From the NCBI RefSeq assembly GCF_003014615.1, contig NZ_PYGI01000002.1:62001-126000 (forward strand): a stretch of 64,000 bases of DNA, written 5' to 3'. This document shows positions 8,099-16,420 of the stretch, piece after piece. A program made the translations under genes and the position numbers. Source of the DNA: Marinobacterium halophilum. Lineage in GTDB: Bacteria; Pseudomonadota; Gammaproteobacteria; Pseudomonadales; Balneatricaceae. Under the pieces are notes generated by a model. The model saw only the letters and a list, made by a program, of their open reading frames with translations, was not told where the DNA came from and searched no databases. Every line of letters starts with the position of its first letter. Positions within the stretch are counted from its first letter, which is position 1.

Positions 8099-9634
8099 AT
8101 GAGCGATACACTGGCAACCAACCTGGAACGCGCACAGCAGTACCTGGAGCGCTTCAAGAACAACACCACCGGTCATTACATCAACGGTGAATTCACTCTG
8201 GGTAACGGCGGTCGTGAATACGACAACCTGACCCCGACTGACAACAGCTCCATCGGTAAAGTGATGGCCGGCTCCGTGGCCGACATGGACGCTGCCTGTG
8301 AAGCCGCTGAAAACGCATTCGAAGCCTGGGCCAACACCCCGGGTGCCGAGCGCAAGAAGATGCTGCACAAGTTCGCTGACCGTCTGGTCGAGCGCGCTGA
8401 CGAAATCGCCCTGGTCGAGTCCATGGACTGCGGTCAGGCGATCCGCTTCATGAAGCAGGCGGCCCTGCGTGGCGCGGCCAACTTCCGCTTCTTCGCCGAC
8501 AAGGCGCCGGAAGCGCAGAACGGTCTGGCCCTGCATCAGGACGAGCACGTCAACTACACCATCCGCAAGGCGATCGGCCCGGTCGGCATCATCACGCCGT
8601 GGAACACGCCGTTCATGCTGTCTACCTGGAAAATCGCTCCGGCGCTGGCGGCAGGCTGCACCGTGGTCCACAAGCCGGCGGAACTGACGCCGCTGAGCGC
8701 CTACATCCTGGCTGAAATCGCTGATGAAGTTCTGCCCAAGGGCGTGTGGAACATGGTTAACGGTTTCGGCGAAGACGCCGGCAAACGCCTGACCGAACAC
8801 CCGGCGATCAAGGCCGTGGCCCTGGTGGGCGAAACCGCCACCGGTTCCCACATCATGCGTCAGGGTGCCGACACCCTGAAGCGCATGCACTTCGAACTGG
8901 GCGGCAAGAACCCGGTTATCGTGTTTGACGATGCCGACTTCGAGCGTTCACTCGATGCCGTTGTGTTCATGATCTACAGCCTGAACGGTCAGCGTTGCAC
9001 CTCGTCCAGCCGTCTGCTGATCCAGAGCGGCATTCGTGACAAGTTCATCGCCGCACTGGAACAGCGTGTGCGAAATCTGAAAGTCGGTCACTCTCTGGAC
9101 CCGAACAGCGAAGTCGGTCCGCTGGTACATGTTGAGCACTTCAACAAGGTACTGAGCTACTTCGACATCGCCAAGGAAGACGGTGCCACCACCGCCGTTG
9201 GCGGCCAGCGCATCACTGAGGGTGGCGACCACCTGAACCCGGCCGGCAACTATCTGACGCCGACCCTGTTCACCGGTGCCAACAACAAGATGCGCATCGC
9301 GCAGGAAGAGATCTTTGGCCCGGTACTGACCGCTATCACCTTCGACACCGAAGAAGAAGCGATCGCCATCGCCAACGATACCCAGTACGGTCTGTCCGGC
9401 TACATCTGGACCGAGAACACCGGCCGCGCCATGCGCATGGCCAAGCACGTCGAAGCCGGCATGCTGTGGGTGAACTCCGAAAACAACCGTAACCTGCCGT
9501 CGCCGTTCGGTGGCATCAAGATGTCCGGTATCGGCCGTGACGGTGGTGACTGGAGCTTCGACTTCTACATGGAAACCAAGAACGTCTGCATCGCTCACGG
9601 TACCCACAAAGTACCGCAGCTCGGCAAAGGCTGA
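8099..9634 (+). CDS. hpaE: 5-carboxymethyl-2-hydroxymuconate semialdehyde dehydrogenase
   Basis: 511 residues of the aldehyde dehydrogenase superfamily with a clear AGGAGA ribosome site. It shows IITPWNTPFMLSTWKIAPALAAG (cofactor side), ELGGKNPVIVFDDAD (catalytic Glu), SLNGQRCTSSSRLL (catalytic Cys) and EEIFGPVLTAI. The C-terminal SFDFYMETKNVCIAHGTH resembles the E. coli HpaE ending (MKNVCISMGDH). It oxidises the ring-cleavage aldehyde to 5-carboxymethyl-2-hydroxymuconate with NAD+. It is the last gene of the hpaH-I-G1-G2-E operon; a hairpin follows at 9665-9695. Confidence 0.94.
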   Translation: MSDTLATNLERAQQYLERFKNNTTGHYINGEFTLGNGGREYDNLTPTDNSSIGKVMAGSVADMDAACEAAENAFEAWANTPGAERKKMLHKFADRLVERADEIALVESMDCGQAIRFMKQAALRGAANFRFFADKAPEAQNGLALHQDEHVNYTIRKAIGPVGIITPWNTPFMLSTWKIAPALAAGCTVVHKPAELTPLSAYILAEIADEVLPKGVWNMVNGFGEDAGKRLTEHPAIKAVALVGETATGSHIMRQGADTLKRMHFELGGKNPVIVFDDADFERSLDAVVFMIYSLNGQRCTSSSRLLIQSGIRDKFIAALEQRVRNLKVGHSLDPNSEVGPLVHVEHFNKVLSYFDIAKEDGATTAVGGQRITEGGDHLNPAGNYLTPTLFTGANNKMRIAQEEIFGPVLTAITFDTEEEAIAIANDTQYGLSGYIWTENTGRAMRMAKHVEAGMLWVNSENNRNLPSPFGGIKMSGIGRDGGDWSFDFYMETKNVCIAHGTHKVPQLGKG

Positions 9635-9664
9635 GTTGACGGCTGAAGAGCCGTAGCAGAGACC

Positions 9665-9695
9665 GCCGAACGATGTGCCCCGCGCATCGTTCGGC
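9665..9695 (+). terminator. Strong hairpin after hpaE
   Basis: A perfect 11-bp stem (GCCGAACGATG / CATCGTTCGGC) encloses a 9-nt loop. No T-run follows, so it is an operon-end or 3'-stabilising hairpin rather than a textbook intrinsic terminator. Confidence 0.5.
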
Positions 9696-9718
9696 CCTGC
9701 ATCTGCTATAGTCCCGCC

Positions 9719-10645
9719 ATGAGCGATACTCGGCACAACGAATGGATTCCCAACATCATCCTGGGACAGGATTACGATCGGCGCTATCTCGACGCCCCGA
9801 TCCACTATGACGTACTGGAAAATCTGGCCGCTTTCTATGGCCGCGACATGCCGGTACACCGCCACGCGCAGTATCTGCAGATCCATTACATCGACCGGGG
9901 CAACATCAGCTTCCACATCGATGACAAGGTCTACCGCGCCCAAGGCCCCAGCCTCATTCTTACACCACCTTCGGTACCGCACTCATTCCTGACCGAGCCT
10001 GAAGCCTGTGGCCATGTATTGACGATTCACCAGTCGATCGCCTGGCAACTGCTCAAGGACGGCCTGCAGCAAGAGATGGATACCGATTTGAACCGGGGCA
10101 TCTGTATCGTCCGTGACGAACTGGATGAAGAACAGCGCCTGCAATGGCCGCTGATTACCCAGACCTTTCGTAACCTGAAACTGGAGTGGTACCGCGAACG
10201 TCCGGCCAAGCGCCTGACCCTGCACACCCTGGTACGCCTGCTGCTGATCCAGATTAGCCGGTTGTCACCGAAGCAGGCTGAAAGCACCACCGTCAACAAT
10301 GATGACCTGCGCCTGTTCCGCCACTTCTCTGATCTGATCGAAGAGCATTTCCGCGAACACCTGCACCTGCCCGTGTACACCCAATCATTGGGAATTTCCG
10401 AAAGCCGACTGCATCAAACCTGCCAACGCGTTTCCAACCGTTCGCCGAAAAAACTGATCCACGACCGCATCATTCAGGAAACCAAACGCCTGTTGGTGTT
10501 TACCGACCTGTCCAGCAGCGATATCTGCTATCAGCTCGGTTTCAGTGACCCCGCCTACTTCTCCCGCTTTTTCAAACGCCACACCGGCATGACGGCACAG
10601 CATTTCCGTCAACAGCACAAGCGCGATAACTGGACTACTACTTAA
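9719..10645 (+). CDS. hpaA: AraC-family activator of 4-HPA catabolism
   Basis: 308 residues. The N-terminal cupin-like sensor domain has MPVHRHAQYLQIHYIDRGNISFHIDD and LILTPPSVPHSF, as in HpaA. The C-terminal AraC/XylS DNA-binding domain (about 215-305) has two helix-turn-helix units (SLGISESRLHQTCQRV and ICYQLGFSDPAYFSRFFKRHTG). HpaA in E. coli senses 4-HPA and activates the hydroxylase genes; that role is inferred here. No Shine-Dalgarno is visible, and a TATAGT -10-like element at 9707-9712 would put transcription start on or next to the ATG, so the mRNA may be leaderless. The next gene starts 21 nt downstream. Confidence 0.9.
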   Translation: MSDTRHNEWIPNIILGQDYDRRYLDAPIHYDVLENLAAFYGRDMPVHRHAQYLQIHYIDRGNISFHIDDKVYRAQGPSLILTPPSVPHSFLTEPEACGHVLTIHQSIAWQLLKDGLQQEMDTDLNRGICIVRDELDEEQRLQWPLITQTFRNLKLEWYRERPAKRLTLHTLVRLLLIQISRLSPKQAESTTVNNDDLRLFRHFSDLIEEHFREHLHLPVYTQSLGISESRLHQTCQRVSNRSPKKLIHDRIIQETKRLLVFTDLSSSDICYQLGFSDPAYFSRFFKRHTGMTAQHFRQQHKRDNWTTT

Positions 10646-10665
10646 CATATTAATAAAATGGCGGC

Positions 10666-11991
10666 ATGACCTCTGTAACCGCTGCCACACTCACCCAGAC
10701 CACCTATCGCGATGCCCTTTCGGGCGGGCTTATTTTCCTCACCCTGTTACTCGCTCTGCTGGACACCTTTGCTCTGGCCGATCTCGCCGATGCGGCCACG
10801 ATTAGTGCCTGGGCTTTCGTCGTGCTGGAGTTTTCCCGCTTGAATGCCAAGCAGCGGCGGCCGATCTATCTGCTGATGGGTGCCGGTATTGGTTTCATTG
10901 CCTGGGCCTGGCACAGCGGTGCCGACATCCGGCCCCTGGCCATTCTCGGTGAACACCTGAAGCTCGCCATGTTGCTGGCGGCCGTCAACTTTATCCGTTT
11001 GAGCACACGACTGGATCCGGTCGACAGCCAGCCAGGGGCTCGCAGCTTCGTCACCACCCTTGGCGGCATGCATCTGCTGTCATCGGTCGCCAACTTTTCA
11101 TCCATGCTGCTGGTCGGCGATCAACTCAAGCGCAAGGACAGCCTGACCTCACTGTCACAGATCATTCTGGCCCGTGGTTTCAGTCTGGCCGTACTCTGGT
11201 CGCCTTTTCTCAGCATTCTGCCACTGGTACTGGAGCAGGTGCCGGGCACCGAACTCCATGCCATCTACCCCTTCACTCTGGGGCTCGCCCTGCTCGGCCT
11301 GAGCTACACCCTGCTGGAAGCGCGCTACCGCCACAACCGTGACCTCGGCCACTATCAAGGGTATCCGATGACGGCGAGCACACTGATCATGCCACTGTGC
11401 CTGATCGCCGCCATTCTGCTGGTCAGCGGTCTGTGGCCACGCCTGCCTACCGTCGGTGTAGTTGCCTTGTTGGCATTGCTGACCCCGCTGTTACTGTTGA
11501 CGGCGCAGCGTGGCCCGATCCATGCCGGCAGCGCATTTGCCGCTCATATTCTGCAACGGCTGGCGGACACCCGCGCCGAAATCACCCTGTTTCTCAGTGC
11601 CGGTTTTCTCGCCGCCGGGGTCAAGGCCTGCATCACCGCAGGCCTGTTCAGCCTGCCCTTCACCCATACTGACGCGACTGTCGCCATCTTCGTCATGTGG
11701 AGCATCGTCGTGCTCGCCAGTATCGGTATTCACCAGTTTGCGCTGGTCGCCATCTATGCGGGCCTGCTGGCCGATGTCACCACCGCCCCGACGCTGATGG
11801 CCATTGCCTATATCACTGCGACATCGGTGTCGATGTCCGGAAGCCTGTTCAGTGGTGTAAACTTCATCCTGCAGGCACGGTTCAACTGTTCCGGCCGTAC
11901 AATTCTAAGAAACAACCTGGCCTATTCGCTGCTGATGCTGGTCGCAGCCTCGGTACTGATCTACATGATGCAGCTAATGGGGATGCACTGA
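10666..11991 (+). CDS. Polytopic inner-membrane protein of unknown function, between hpaA and hpaR
   Basis: 441 residues, about 10-12 predicted membrane helices, no signal peptide and no family motif I recognise. Segments such as FVTTLGGMHLLSSVANFSSMLLVGDQL, LARGFSLAVLWSPFLSILP and SVSMSGSLFSGVNFIL recall anion transporters of the ion-transporter (DASS/ArsB-like) superfamily, but this is only a resemblance. Its stop overlaps the hpaR start (TGATG at 11989-11993), so it is translationally coupled to the repressor and lies 21 nt after hpaA. A transporter or sensor for 4-HPA or a pathway intermediate is a reasonable guess. The ribosome site is weak. Confidence 0.8.
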   Translation: MTSVTAATLTQTTYRDALSGGLIFLTLLLALLDTFALADLADAATISAWAFVVLEFSRLNAKQRRPIYLLMGAGIGFIAWAWHSGADIRPLAILGEHLKLAMLLAAVNFIRLSTRLDPVDSQPGARSFVTTLGGMHLLSSVANFSSMLLVGDQLKRKDSLTSLSQIILARGFSLAVLWSPFLSILPLVLEQVPGTELHAIYPFTLGLALLGLSYTLLEARYRHNRDLGHYQGYPMTASTLIMPLCLIAAILLVSGLWPRLPTVGVVALLALLTPLLLLTAQRGPIHAGSAFAAHILQRLADTRAEITLFLSAGFLAAGVKACITAGLFSLPFTHTDATVAIFVMWSIVVLASIGIHQFALVAIYAGLLADVTTAPTLMAIAYITATSVSMSGSLFSGVNFILQARFNCSGRTILRNNLAYSLLMLVAASVLIYMMQLMGMH

Positions 11992-12455
11992 TGCCTCCAA
12001 TTCCGGCCGGACTGACTGGTAACTTGTCACTCATGCGTAAATACGAAGACTCCATTCCGCTCAAACTGCTTAAGGCCCGCGAAGTCACCATGGGCTTCTT
12101 TCGCCCGATATTGCAGGAAATCCCTCTGACCGAGCAGCAGTGGCGCGTGATTCGCGCACTGGATGAATACGGCGAGCTGGAGTCCAAGCAATTGGCCGAT
12201 ATATGCTGCATCCTCAGCCCCAGCCTGACCGGCATCATCAGCCGTCTGGAACAGCAGGACTACATTCAGCGCCGCCGCTCACCGGAAGATCAGCGTCGTG
12301 TACTGATCAGTCTGACCGAGAAGGCCAAGACCATGTTCGACGCCATCAGTCCGACACTGGAAGCCCGTTACCAGGAAATCACCGAGCAGTTCTCACGCGA
12401 AAACATGGAGCAGCTGGATAACCTGCTCAGCCAGCTCTGCAAAATCAAACCCTGA
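11991..12455 (+). CDS. hpaR: MarR-family repressor of the 4-HPA meta-cleavage genes
   Basis: 154 residues from the overlapping ATG at 11991; an internal ATG at 12033 would give 140. The winged helix-turn-helix matches E. coli HpaR: KAREVTMGFFRPILQE, LTEQQWRVIRALDE, ILSPSLTGIISRLEQQDYIQRRRSPEDQRRVLISLTEK and the C-terminal dimerisation helix. In E. coli HpaR represses the meta-operon and is released by 4-HPA and related acids. The likely binding site here is TAGTTAACATGTTAACTA, found in three promoters (4706-4734, 4827-4854, 12507-12551). It is coupled to the upstream membrane protein gene. Confidence 0.92.
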   Translation: MPPIPAGLTGNLSLMRKYEDSIPLKLLKAREVTMGFFRPILQEIPLTEQQWRVIRALDEYGELESKQLADICCILSPSLTGIISRLEQQDYIQRRRSPEDQRRVLISLTEKAKTMFDAISPTLEARYQEITEQFSRENMEQLDNLLSQLCKIKP

Positions 12456-12506
12456 CACCTGTCAAGAATCCTTCCTATTGTTGAACGGCACCTCTTTGGG
12501 GAGCCG

Positions 12507-12551
12507 TTGACATTAGTTACTATGTTAACTAGCATTAGTTAACATGTTAAC
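12507..12551 (+). promoter_or_regulatory. Promoter with two HpaR-type operators upstream of the aldehyde dehydrogenase
   Basis: TTGACA (12507-12512), 17-nt spacer, TAGCAT (12530-12535). An imperfect operator fills the spacer (12514-12531). A second, perfect 14-bp palindrome GTTAACATGTTAAC lies at 12538-12551, over the expected start of transcription. The two centres are 22 bp apart, about two helical turns, which would suit cooperative binding. The leader to the ATG at 12674 is about 130 nt. Confidence 0.75.
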
Positions 12552-12673
12552 AAAGTCCTGACTCGGCTGTTGGCCTGGGCGAATGACATATTTTCACATG
12601 CGTTCTACGCTATTCTGAACGCAGACAATACGCGAATTGATAATCCAACATTAAGCAGGCGGAGACCCATCTC

Positions 12674-14104
12674 ATGCTGCAAGCATCCTACCCTTACTAT
12701 TTGGCAAGCGAAGCGCATGCACCGAACCAGGATCTGGCGGTGTATGACAAGTTCACTGGTGAAGTTGCGACGCGTGTCGCCATGGCGGATGCCGCTGCGA
12801 TTGATCAGGCGATCGCTGCTGCCGATGCCGCTGCCGAGCCGATGCGCAAGCTGCCGGCCTACAAGCGTCAGGACATCCTCAACTACTGCGTCAAGCGTTT
12901 TGAAGAGCGTTTTGAAGAGTTGGCCGTTGCCCTCTGCATCGAAGCCGGCAAGCCGATCAAGGATGCCCGTGGCGAAGTGACCCGCCTGATCGACACCTTC
13001 CGCATCGCCGCTGAAGAAGCGGTCCGTATCGGTGGTGAAGTGATTCCGATGGATATTACTCCGCGCGCCGAAGGCTACACCGGCATGTGGAAGCGTGTGC
13101 CGATCGGCCCCTGCTCGTTCATCTCGCCGTTCAATTTCCCGCTGAATCTGGCGGCACACAAAGTGGCTCCGGCCATCGCTGCAGGCTGCCCGTTCATCCT
13201 CAAGCCCGCCAGTCTGACCCCGATCGGTGCGATCATCATCGGTGAAATCCTGGCTGAAACCGACCTGCCCAAGGGCGCGTTCTCGGTTCTGCCGTGCCAC
13301 CGTGACGGTGCCGACCTGTTCACTACCGACGACCGCCTGAAACTGTTGAGCTTCACCGGTTCCCCTGATGTGGGTTGGCAGCTCAAGGCCAAGGCCGGCA
13401 AGAAGCCGGTCGTACTGGAACTGGGCGGCAACGCGGCCTGCATCGTTGACGAAGGCACCGACCTCGACGATGCAGTTGCCCGCATCGTGTTTGGCGCGTA
13501 CTACCAGTCCGGCCAGAGCTGCATCAGCGTGCAACGCATCATGGTTCACGAAACTCATTACGACGAAGTCCGCGACAAGCTGGCAGCAGCGGTCAATGCA
13601 CTGGTTTCCGGTGATCCGAAAGACGAAAACACCTTCATCGGCCCGATGATTTCCGAGAAGGAAGCCACTCGCCTGCACGACTGGGTACTGGAAGCCAAAG
13701 CATCCGGTGCAACCGTATTGGCCGGTGGCGAACGCGACGGTGCCATGCTGCAGGCCACCCTGCTGGAAAACGTGGCTGCCGACCAGAACGTGAACACCCA
13801 GGAAGCCTTCGGTCCGGTCGCGATTCTGTCCAAGTTCAGCGATTTCGACGCCGCACTGGAAGAGGTGAATAACTCCGATTTCGGCCTGCAGGCCGGTATC
13901 TTCACCCGTGACATCTACAAGATCCAGAAAGCCTGGAACGAGCTGGAAGTGGGTGGTGTTGTCATCGGTGACGTACCGTCCTGGCGTGTCGACCACATGC
14001 CGTACGGCGGCGTGAAGGACAGCGGTCTGGGGCGTGAAGGTGTACGTTACGCCATCGAAGACATGACCGAACTGCGCCTGCTGGTCATCCGCGAACCCAA
14101 ATAA
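12674..14104 (+). CDS. Aldehyde dehydrogenase, probably for succinate semialdehyde
   Basis: 476 residues of the NAD(P)-dependent aldehyde dehydrogenase superfamily: FISPFNFPLNLAAHKVAPAIAAG, LELGGNAACIVDEG (catalytic Glu), YYQSGQSCISVQRI (catalytic Cys), EAFGPVAIL and MPYGGVKDSGLGREG. It resembles the lactaldehyde/phosphonoformaldehyde-type branch rather than classical GabD. It has its own promoter with two HpaR-type operators. The pathway needs an enzyme to oxidise the succinate semialdehyde made by HpaI, and HpaE is already accounted for, so that substrate is the best inference. A GGAGA site lies upstream of the ATG. Confidence 0.88.
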   Translation: MLQASYPYYLASEAHAPNQDLAVYDKFTGEVATRVAMADAAAIDQAIAAADAAAEPMRKLPAYKRQDILNYCVKRFEERFEELAVALCIEAGKPIKDARGEVTRLIDTFRIAAEEAVRIGGEVIPMDITPRAEGYTGMWKRVPIGPCSFISPFNFPLNLAAHKVAPAIAAGCPFILKPASLTPIGAIIIGEILAETDLPKGAFSVLPCHRDGADLFTTDDRLKLLSFTGSPDVGWQLKAKAGKKPVVLELGGNAACIVDEGTDLDDAVARIVFGAYYQSGQSCISVQRIMVHETHYDEVRDKLAAAVNALVSGDPKDENTFIGPMISEKEATRLHDWVLEAKASGATVLAGGERDGAMLQATLLENVAADQNVNTQEAFGPVAILSKFSDFDAALEEVNNSDFGLQAGIFTRDIYKIQKAWNELEVGGVVIGDVPSWRVDHMPYGGVKDSGLGREGVRYAIEDMTELRLLVIREPK

Positions 14105-14111
14105 GTGATTG

Positions 14112-14135
14112 CTGCGGGGGCCTTGGCCCCTGCAG
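14112..14135 (+). terminator. GC-rich hairpin after the aldehyde dehydrogenase
   Basis: Eleven pairs including one G-U (CTGCGGGGGCC / GGCCCCTGCAG) around a TT loop, starting 8 nt after the stop codon. No T-tract follows. Confidence 0.45.
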
Positions 14136-14157
14136 CCCTGGCTGAACAGGTCGACCG

Positions 14158-15348
14158 TTGAGACATCAACCCTCCCTCACCCTGCTGATCTTCATCGCCA
14201 TGGCCAGTCCATTGGCGCTGAATGCGTTCGTACCGGCGATGCCGGATGCTGCGAAGGCACTGCACGTCGACATCGCCACCATTCAGATCACGTTCACCGC
14301 CTACCTGCTGACGCTGGCCTTCGGCCAATTGATTTCGGGGCCGCTGGCTGATTTTTTCGGTCGCCGTCCCGTGCTGCTCAGCGGTCTTGGCCTGCACGTT
14401 GCCGGCAGCCTGCTGGCCGCACAGGCCAGTGGCGTTGAATGGCTGATCGCCGGGCGCGTCCTGCAGGCATTGGGAGGCAGCACCGCCATGGTACTGGCCC
14501 GCACCATCATTCTGGATGTACATGGCCGTGCCGGTGCTGCAGGCAAGATGGGTTATGTGGTGATGGCGATTGCGATCGCACAATCGATCGCACCGACGCT
14601 GGGGGGATATCTCAACCTGTGGAGCAGCTGGAACGCGGTGTTCTACCTGTCGGTATTGATGGGTGCTGCGGTCTGGCTGTTCGCACTCAAGCTGCTGCCG
14701 GAAACCTGCACGGACAGAAGCGAAAATCTGCATCTGACCGGCATTTTCCGCCGCTATGGCGAAGTACTTCGCTCTGGACAATATCTGGGCTATGCCGTGT
14801 CCACGACAGCCGTCGCAAGTGCGTTCTACCTGTTTGTGGGCAGCACCCCCTATATTGTGGTTAACCAGCTGCAGGGCAACTCGGCGGACTTCGGCCTCTG
14901 GTTTCTGGCTGTTTCTCTGGCGTTCATGCTGGGCAGCTTCAGTTCGACCCGATTGGCTCGCCACTTCAGCATCGACCAGATGGTCCTGCTGGGCAACGGC
15001 CTGTCACTCGGCGGTGCAGCCATATTATTACTGACCGCACTGTACGCGGAGCTGAGTTTTGCCAGTCTGTTTCTGCCGATGGCATTAGTCACCTTTGGCC
15101 GCGGGCTGAGCCAACCCAACGCCCAGTCGGCGGCGATCAGCTGTGCCACCGGCTCTGCCGGCACAGCCTCCGGACTGATGGGATTTATCCAGTTGCTAAG
15201 CGGTGCCGCCATCGCCCAGCTGGTGCCCTGGCTGATGGAGCTGGGGTTGACCACATTGTTCAGCTGTATCCTGCTGGCACCGGTCATCGCCCTGCTGGCC
15301 CATTGGCACGCCTGGCGAGCACGGCGCAGCCACATTGATCCGGCGTAG
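14158..15348 (+). CDS. MFS exporter, Bcr/CflA family (first copy)
   Basis: 396 residues with 12 predicted membrane helices. The start is TTG at 14158 with AACAGG upstream; the next in-frame ATG would remove most of helix 1. MFS motif A is GPLADFFGRRPVLLSG, and the drug/H+ antiporter-1 style GRVLQALGGSTAMVLARTII is present, as in Bcr/CflA multidrug transporters. It sits between the aldehyde dehydrogenase and hpaD. Export of an aromatic intermediate or uptake of substrate are both possible; the family usually exports. A paralogue lies on the far side of hpaD (16421-17608). Confidence 0.85.
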   Translation: MRHQPSLTLLIFIAMASPLALNAFVPAMPDAAKALHVDIATIQITFTAYLLTLAFGQLISGPLADFFGRRPVLLSGLGLHVAGSLLAAQASGVEWLIAGRVLQALGGSTAMVLARTIILDVHGRAGAAGKMGYVVMAIAIAQSIAPTLGGYLNLWSSWNAVFYLSVLMGAAVWLFALKLLPETCTDRSENLHLTGIFRRYGEVLRSGQYLGYAVSTTAVASAFYLFVGSTPYIVVNQLQGNSADFGLWFLAVSLAFMLGSFSSTRLARHFSIDQMVLLGNGLSLGGAAILLLTALYAELSFASLFLPMALVTFGRGLSQPNAQSAAISCATGSAGTASGLMGFIQLLSGAAIAQLVPWLMELGLTTLFSCILLAPVIALLAHWHAWRARRSHIDPA

Positions 15349-15377
15349 GTGCTTCGGCATCCACGCCTCATGCTTGA

Positions 15378-15399
15378 CCGGAAACGCATGAGTTTCCGG
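15378..15399 (+). other. Hairpin just upstream of hpaD
   Basis: 8-bp perfect stem CCGGAAAC / GTTTCCGG with a 6-nt loop, ending 23 nt before the hpaD ATG and just before its AGAGGA ribosome site. It may end the upstream transcript or shape the hpaD leader. Confidence 0.4.
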
Positions 15400-15422
15400 A
15401 ATAAATAGAAGAGGAAAGCCTT

Positions 15423-16349
15423 ATGGGTAAACTCGCGTTAGCTGCAAAAATCACACACGTCCCTTCGATGTATCTGTCGGAGCTGGACGGCCCGAAAAAA
15501 GGATTCCGTCAGTCCGCCATCGACGGTCACATCGAAATCGGTCGTCGCTGCCGTGAGCTGGGCGTGGATACCATTGTGGTATTCGATACCCACTGGCTGG
15601 TGAACGCCAGCTACCACATCAACTGTGGTGCTCACTTCAAAGGCAACTACACCAGTGGTGAACTGCCGCACTTCATCTCCAACATGGAGTTCGAGTACGA
15701 CGGCAACCCGGAACTGGGCCAACTGCTGGCCGCCGAGTGTAATGCGCAGGGCGTGGAAACGCTGGCACACGACAAGACCTCCCTTGACCCGGAGTACGGT
15801 ACTCTGGTACCGATGCGCTACATGAACGAAGACCGTCACTTCAAGGTGATCTCGGTGTCCGCCATGTGTACTGTTCATTACCTGAACGACAGCGCACGCC
15901 TGGGTTGGGCCATGCGCAAGGCGATCGAAGAGAACTACGACGGCACTGTCGCCATTCTGGCCAGTGGTTCCCTGTCGCACCGTTTCGCCCAGAACGGTCA
16001 GGCACCGGATTTCGCGACACGCACCTGGTCACCGTTCCTGGAACGCCTGGACCACCAGGTCGTGGAGATGTGGGAAAACGCCGAGTGGGAAGACTTCTGC
16101 GAAATGCTGCCTGAATACGCGGTAAAAGGTCACGGCGAAGGTTTCATGCACGACACCGCGATGCTGTTGGGTGCACTGGGCTGGTCCGAGTACGACCAGA
16201 AAGCGGAAGTACTGACCCCGTACTTCGGCAGCTCCGGCACCGGCCAGATCAACGCCGTATTCCCGGTATCACCGGTCAGCGGCGACAAGGTACCGGGTCC
16301 GCAGGCCTCGATCACCACAACGTTTGCACCGGGCTCAAGCCGCGTTTAA
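15423..16349 (+). CDS. hpaD: 3,4-dihydroxyphenylacetate (homoprotocatechuate) 2,3-dioxygenase
   Basis: 308 residues of the LigB-type class III extradiol dioxygenase superfamily, very close to E. coli HpaD: KITHVPSMYLSEL (metal ligand His12), DTIVVFDTHWLVNASYH (His57), YGTLVPMRYMNED, VAILASGSLSHRF and GHGEGFMHDTAMLLGALGW (third ligand Glu). It opens the ring of homoprotocatechuate, the product of the hydroxylase at 17824-20100. It runs about 20 residues beyond the E. coli protein (SGDKVPGPQ...GSSRV). A strong AGAGGA ribosome site precedes the ATG. It is a single-gene insert between two MFS genes, bounded by hairpins on both sides. Confidence 0.95.
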   Translation: MGKLALAAKITHVPSMYLSELDGPKKGFRQSAIDGHIEIGRRCRELGVDTIVVFDTHWLVNASYHINCGAHFKGNYTSGELPHFISNMEFEYDGNPELGQLLAAECNAQGVETLAHDKTSLDPEYGTLVPMRYMNEDRHFKVISVSAMCTVHYLNDSARLGWAMRKAIEENYDGTVAILASGSLSHRFAQNGQAPDFATRTWSPFLERLDHQVVEMWENAEWEDFCEMLPEYAVKGHGEGFMHDTAMLLGALGWSEYDQKAEVLTPYFGSSGTGQINAVFPVSPVSGDKVPGPQASITTTFAPGSSRV

Positions 16350-16375
16350 CGATACCGTGACTCGCCCGACTCCAA

Positions 16376-16399
16376 CGGCCTGCTGATGCAGGCCGTTTT
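16376..16399 (+). terminator. Rho-independent terminator after hpaD
   Basis: Perfect 8-bp stem CGGCCTGC / GCAGGCCG with tetraloop TGAT, followed directly by TTTT. Confidence 0.75.
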
Positions 16400-16420
16400 G
16401 CCATGAAACCGGAGGTTCCG

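Noticed and set aside
8948-9982. 344-codon minus-strand frame across the end of hpaE and start of hpaA
   Set aside because: Spans two real plus-strand genes and a hairpin; antisense artefact.
12605-13996. 463-codon open frame antisense to the aldehyde dehydrogenase
   Set aside because: Shadow of strong codon bias in a real gene; no ribosome site and no recognisable protein.
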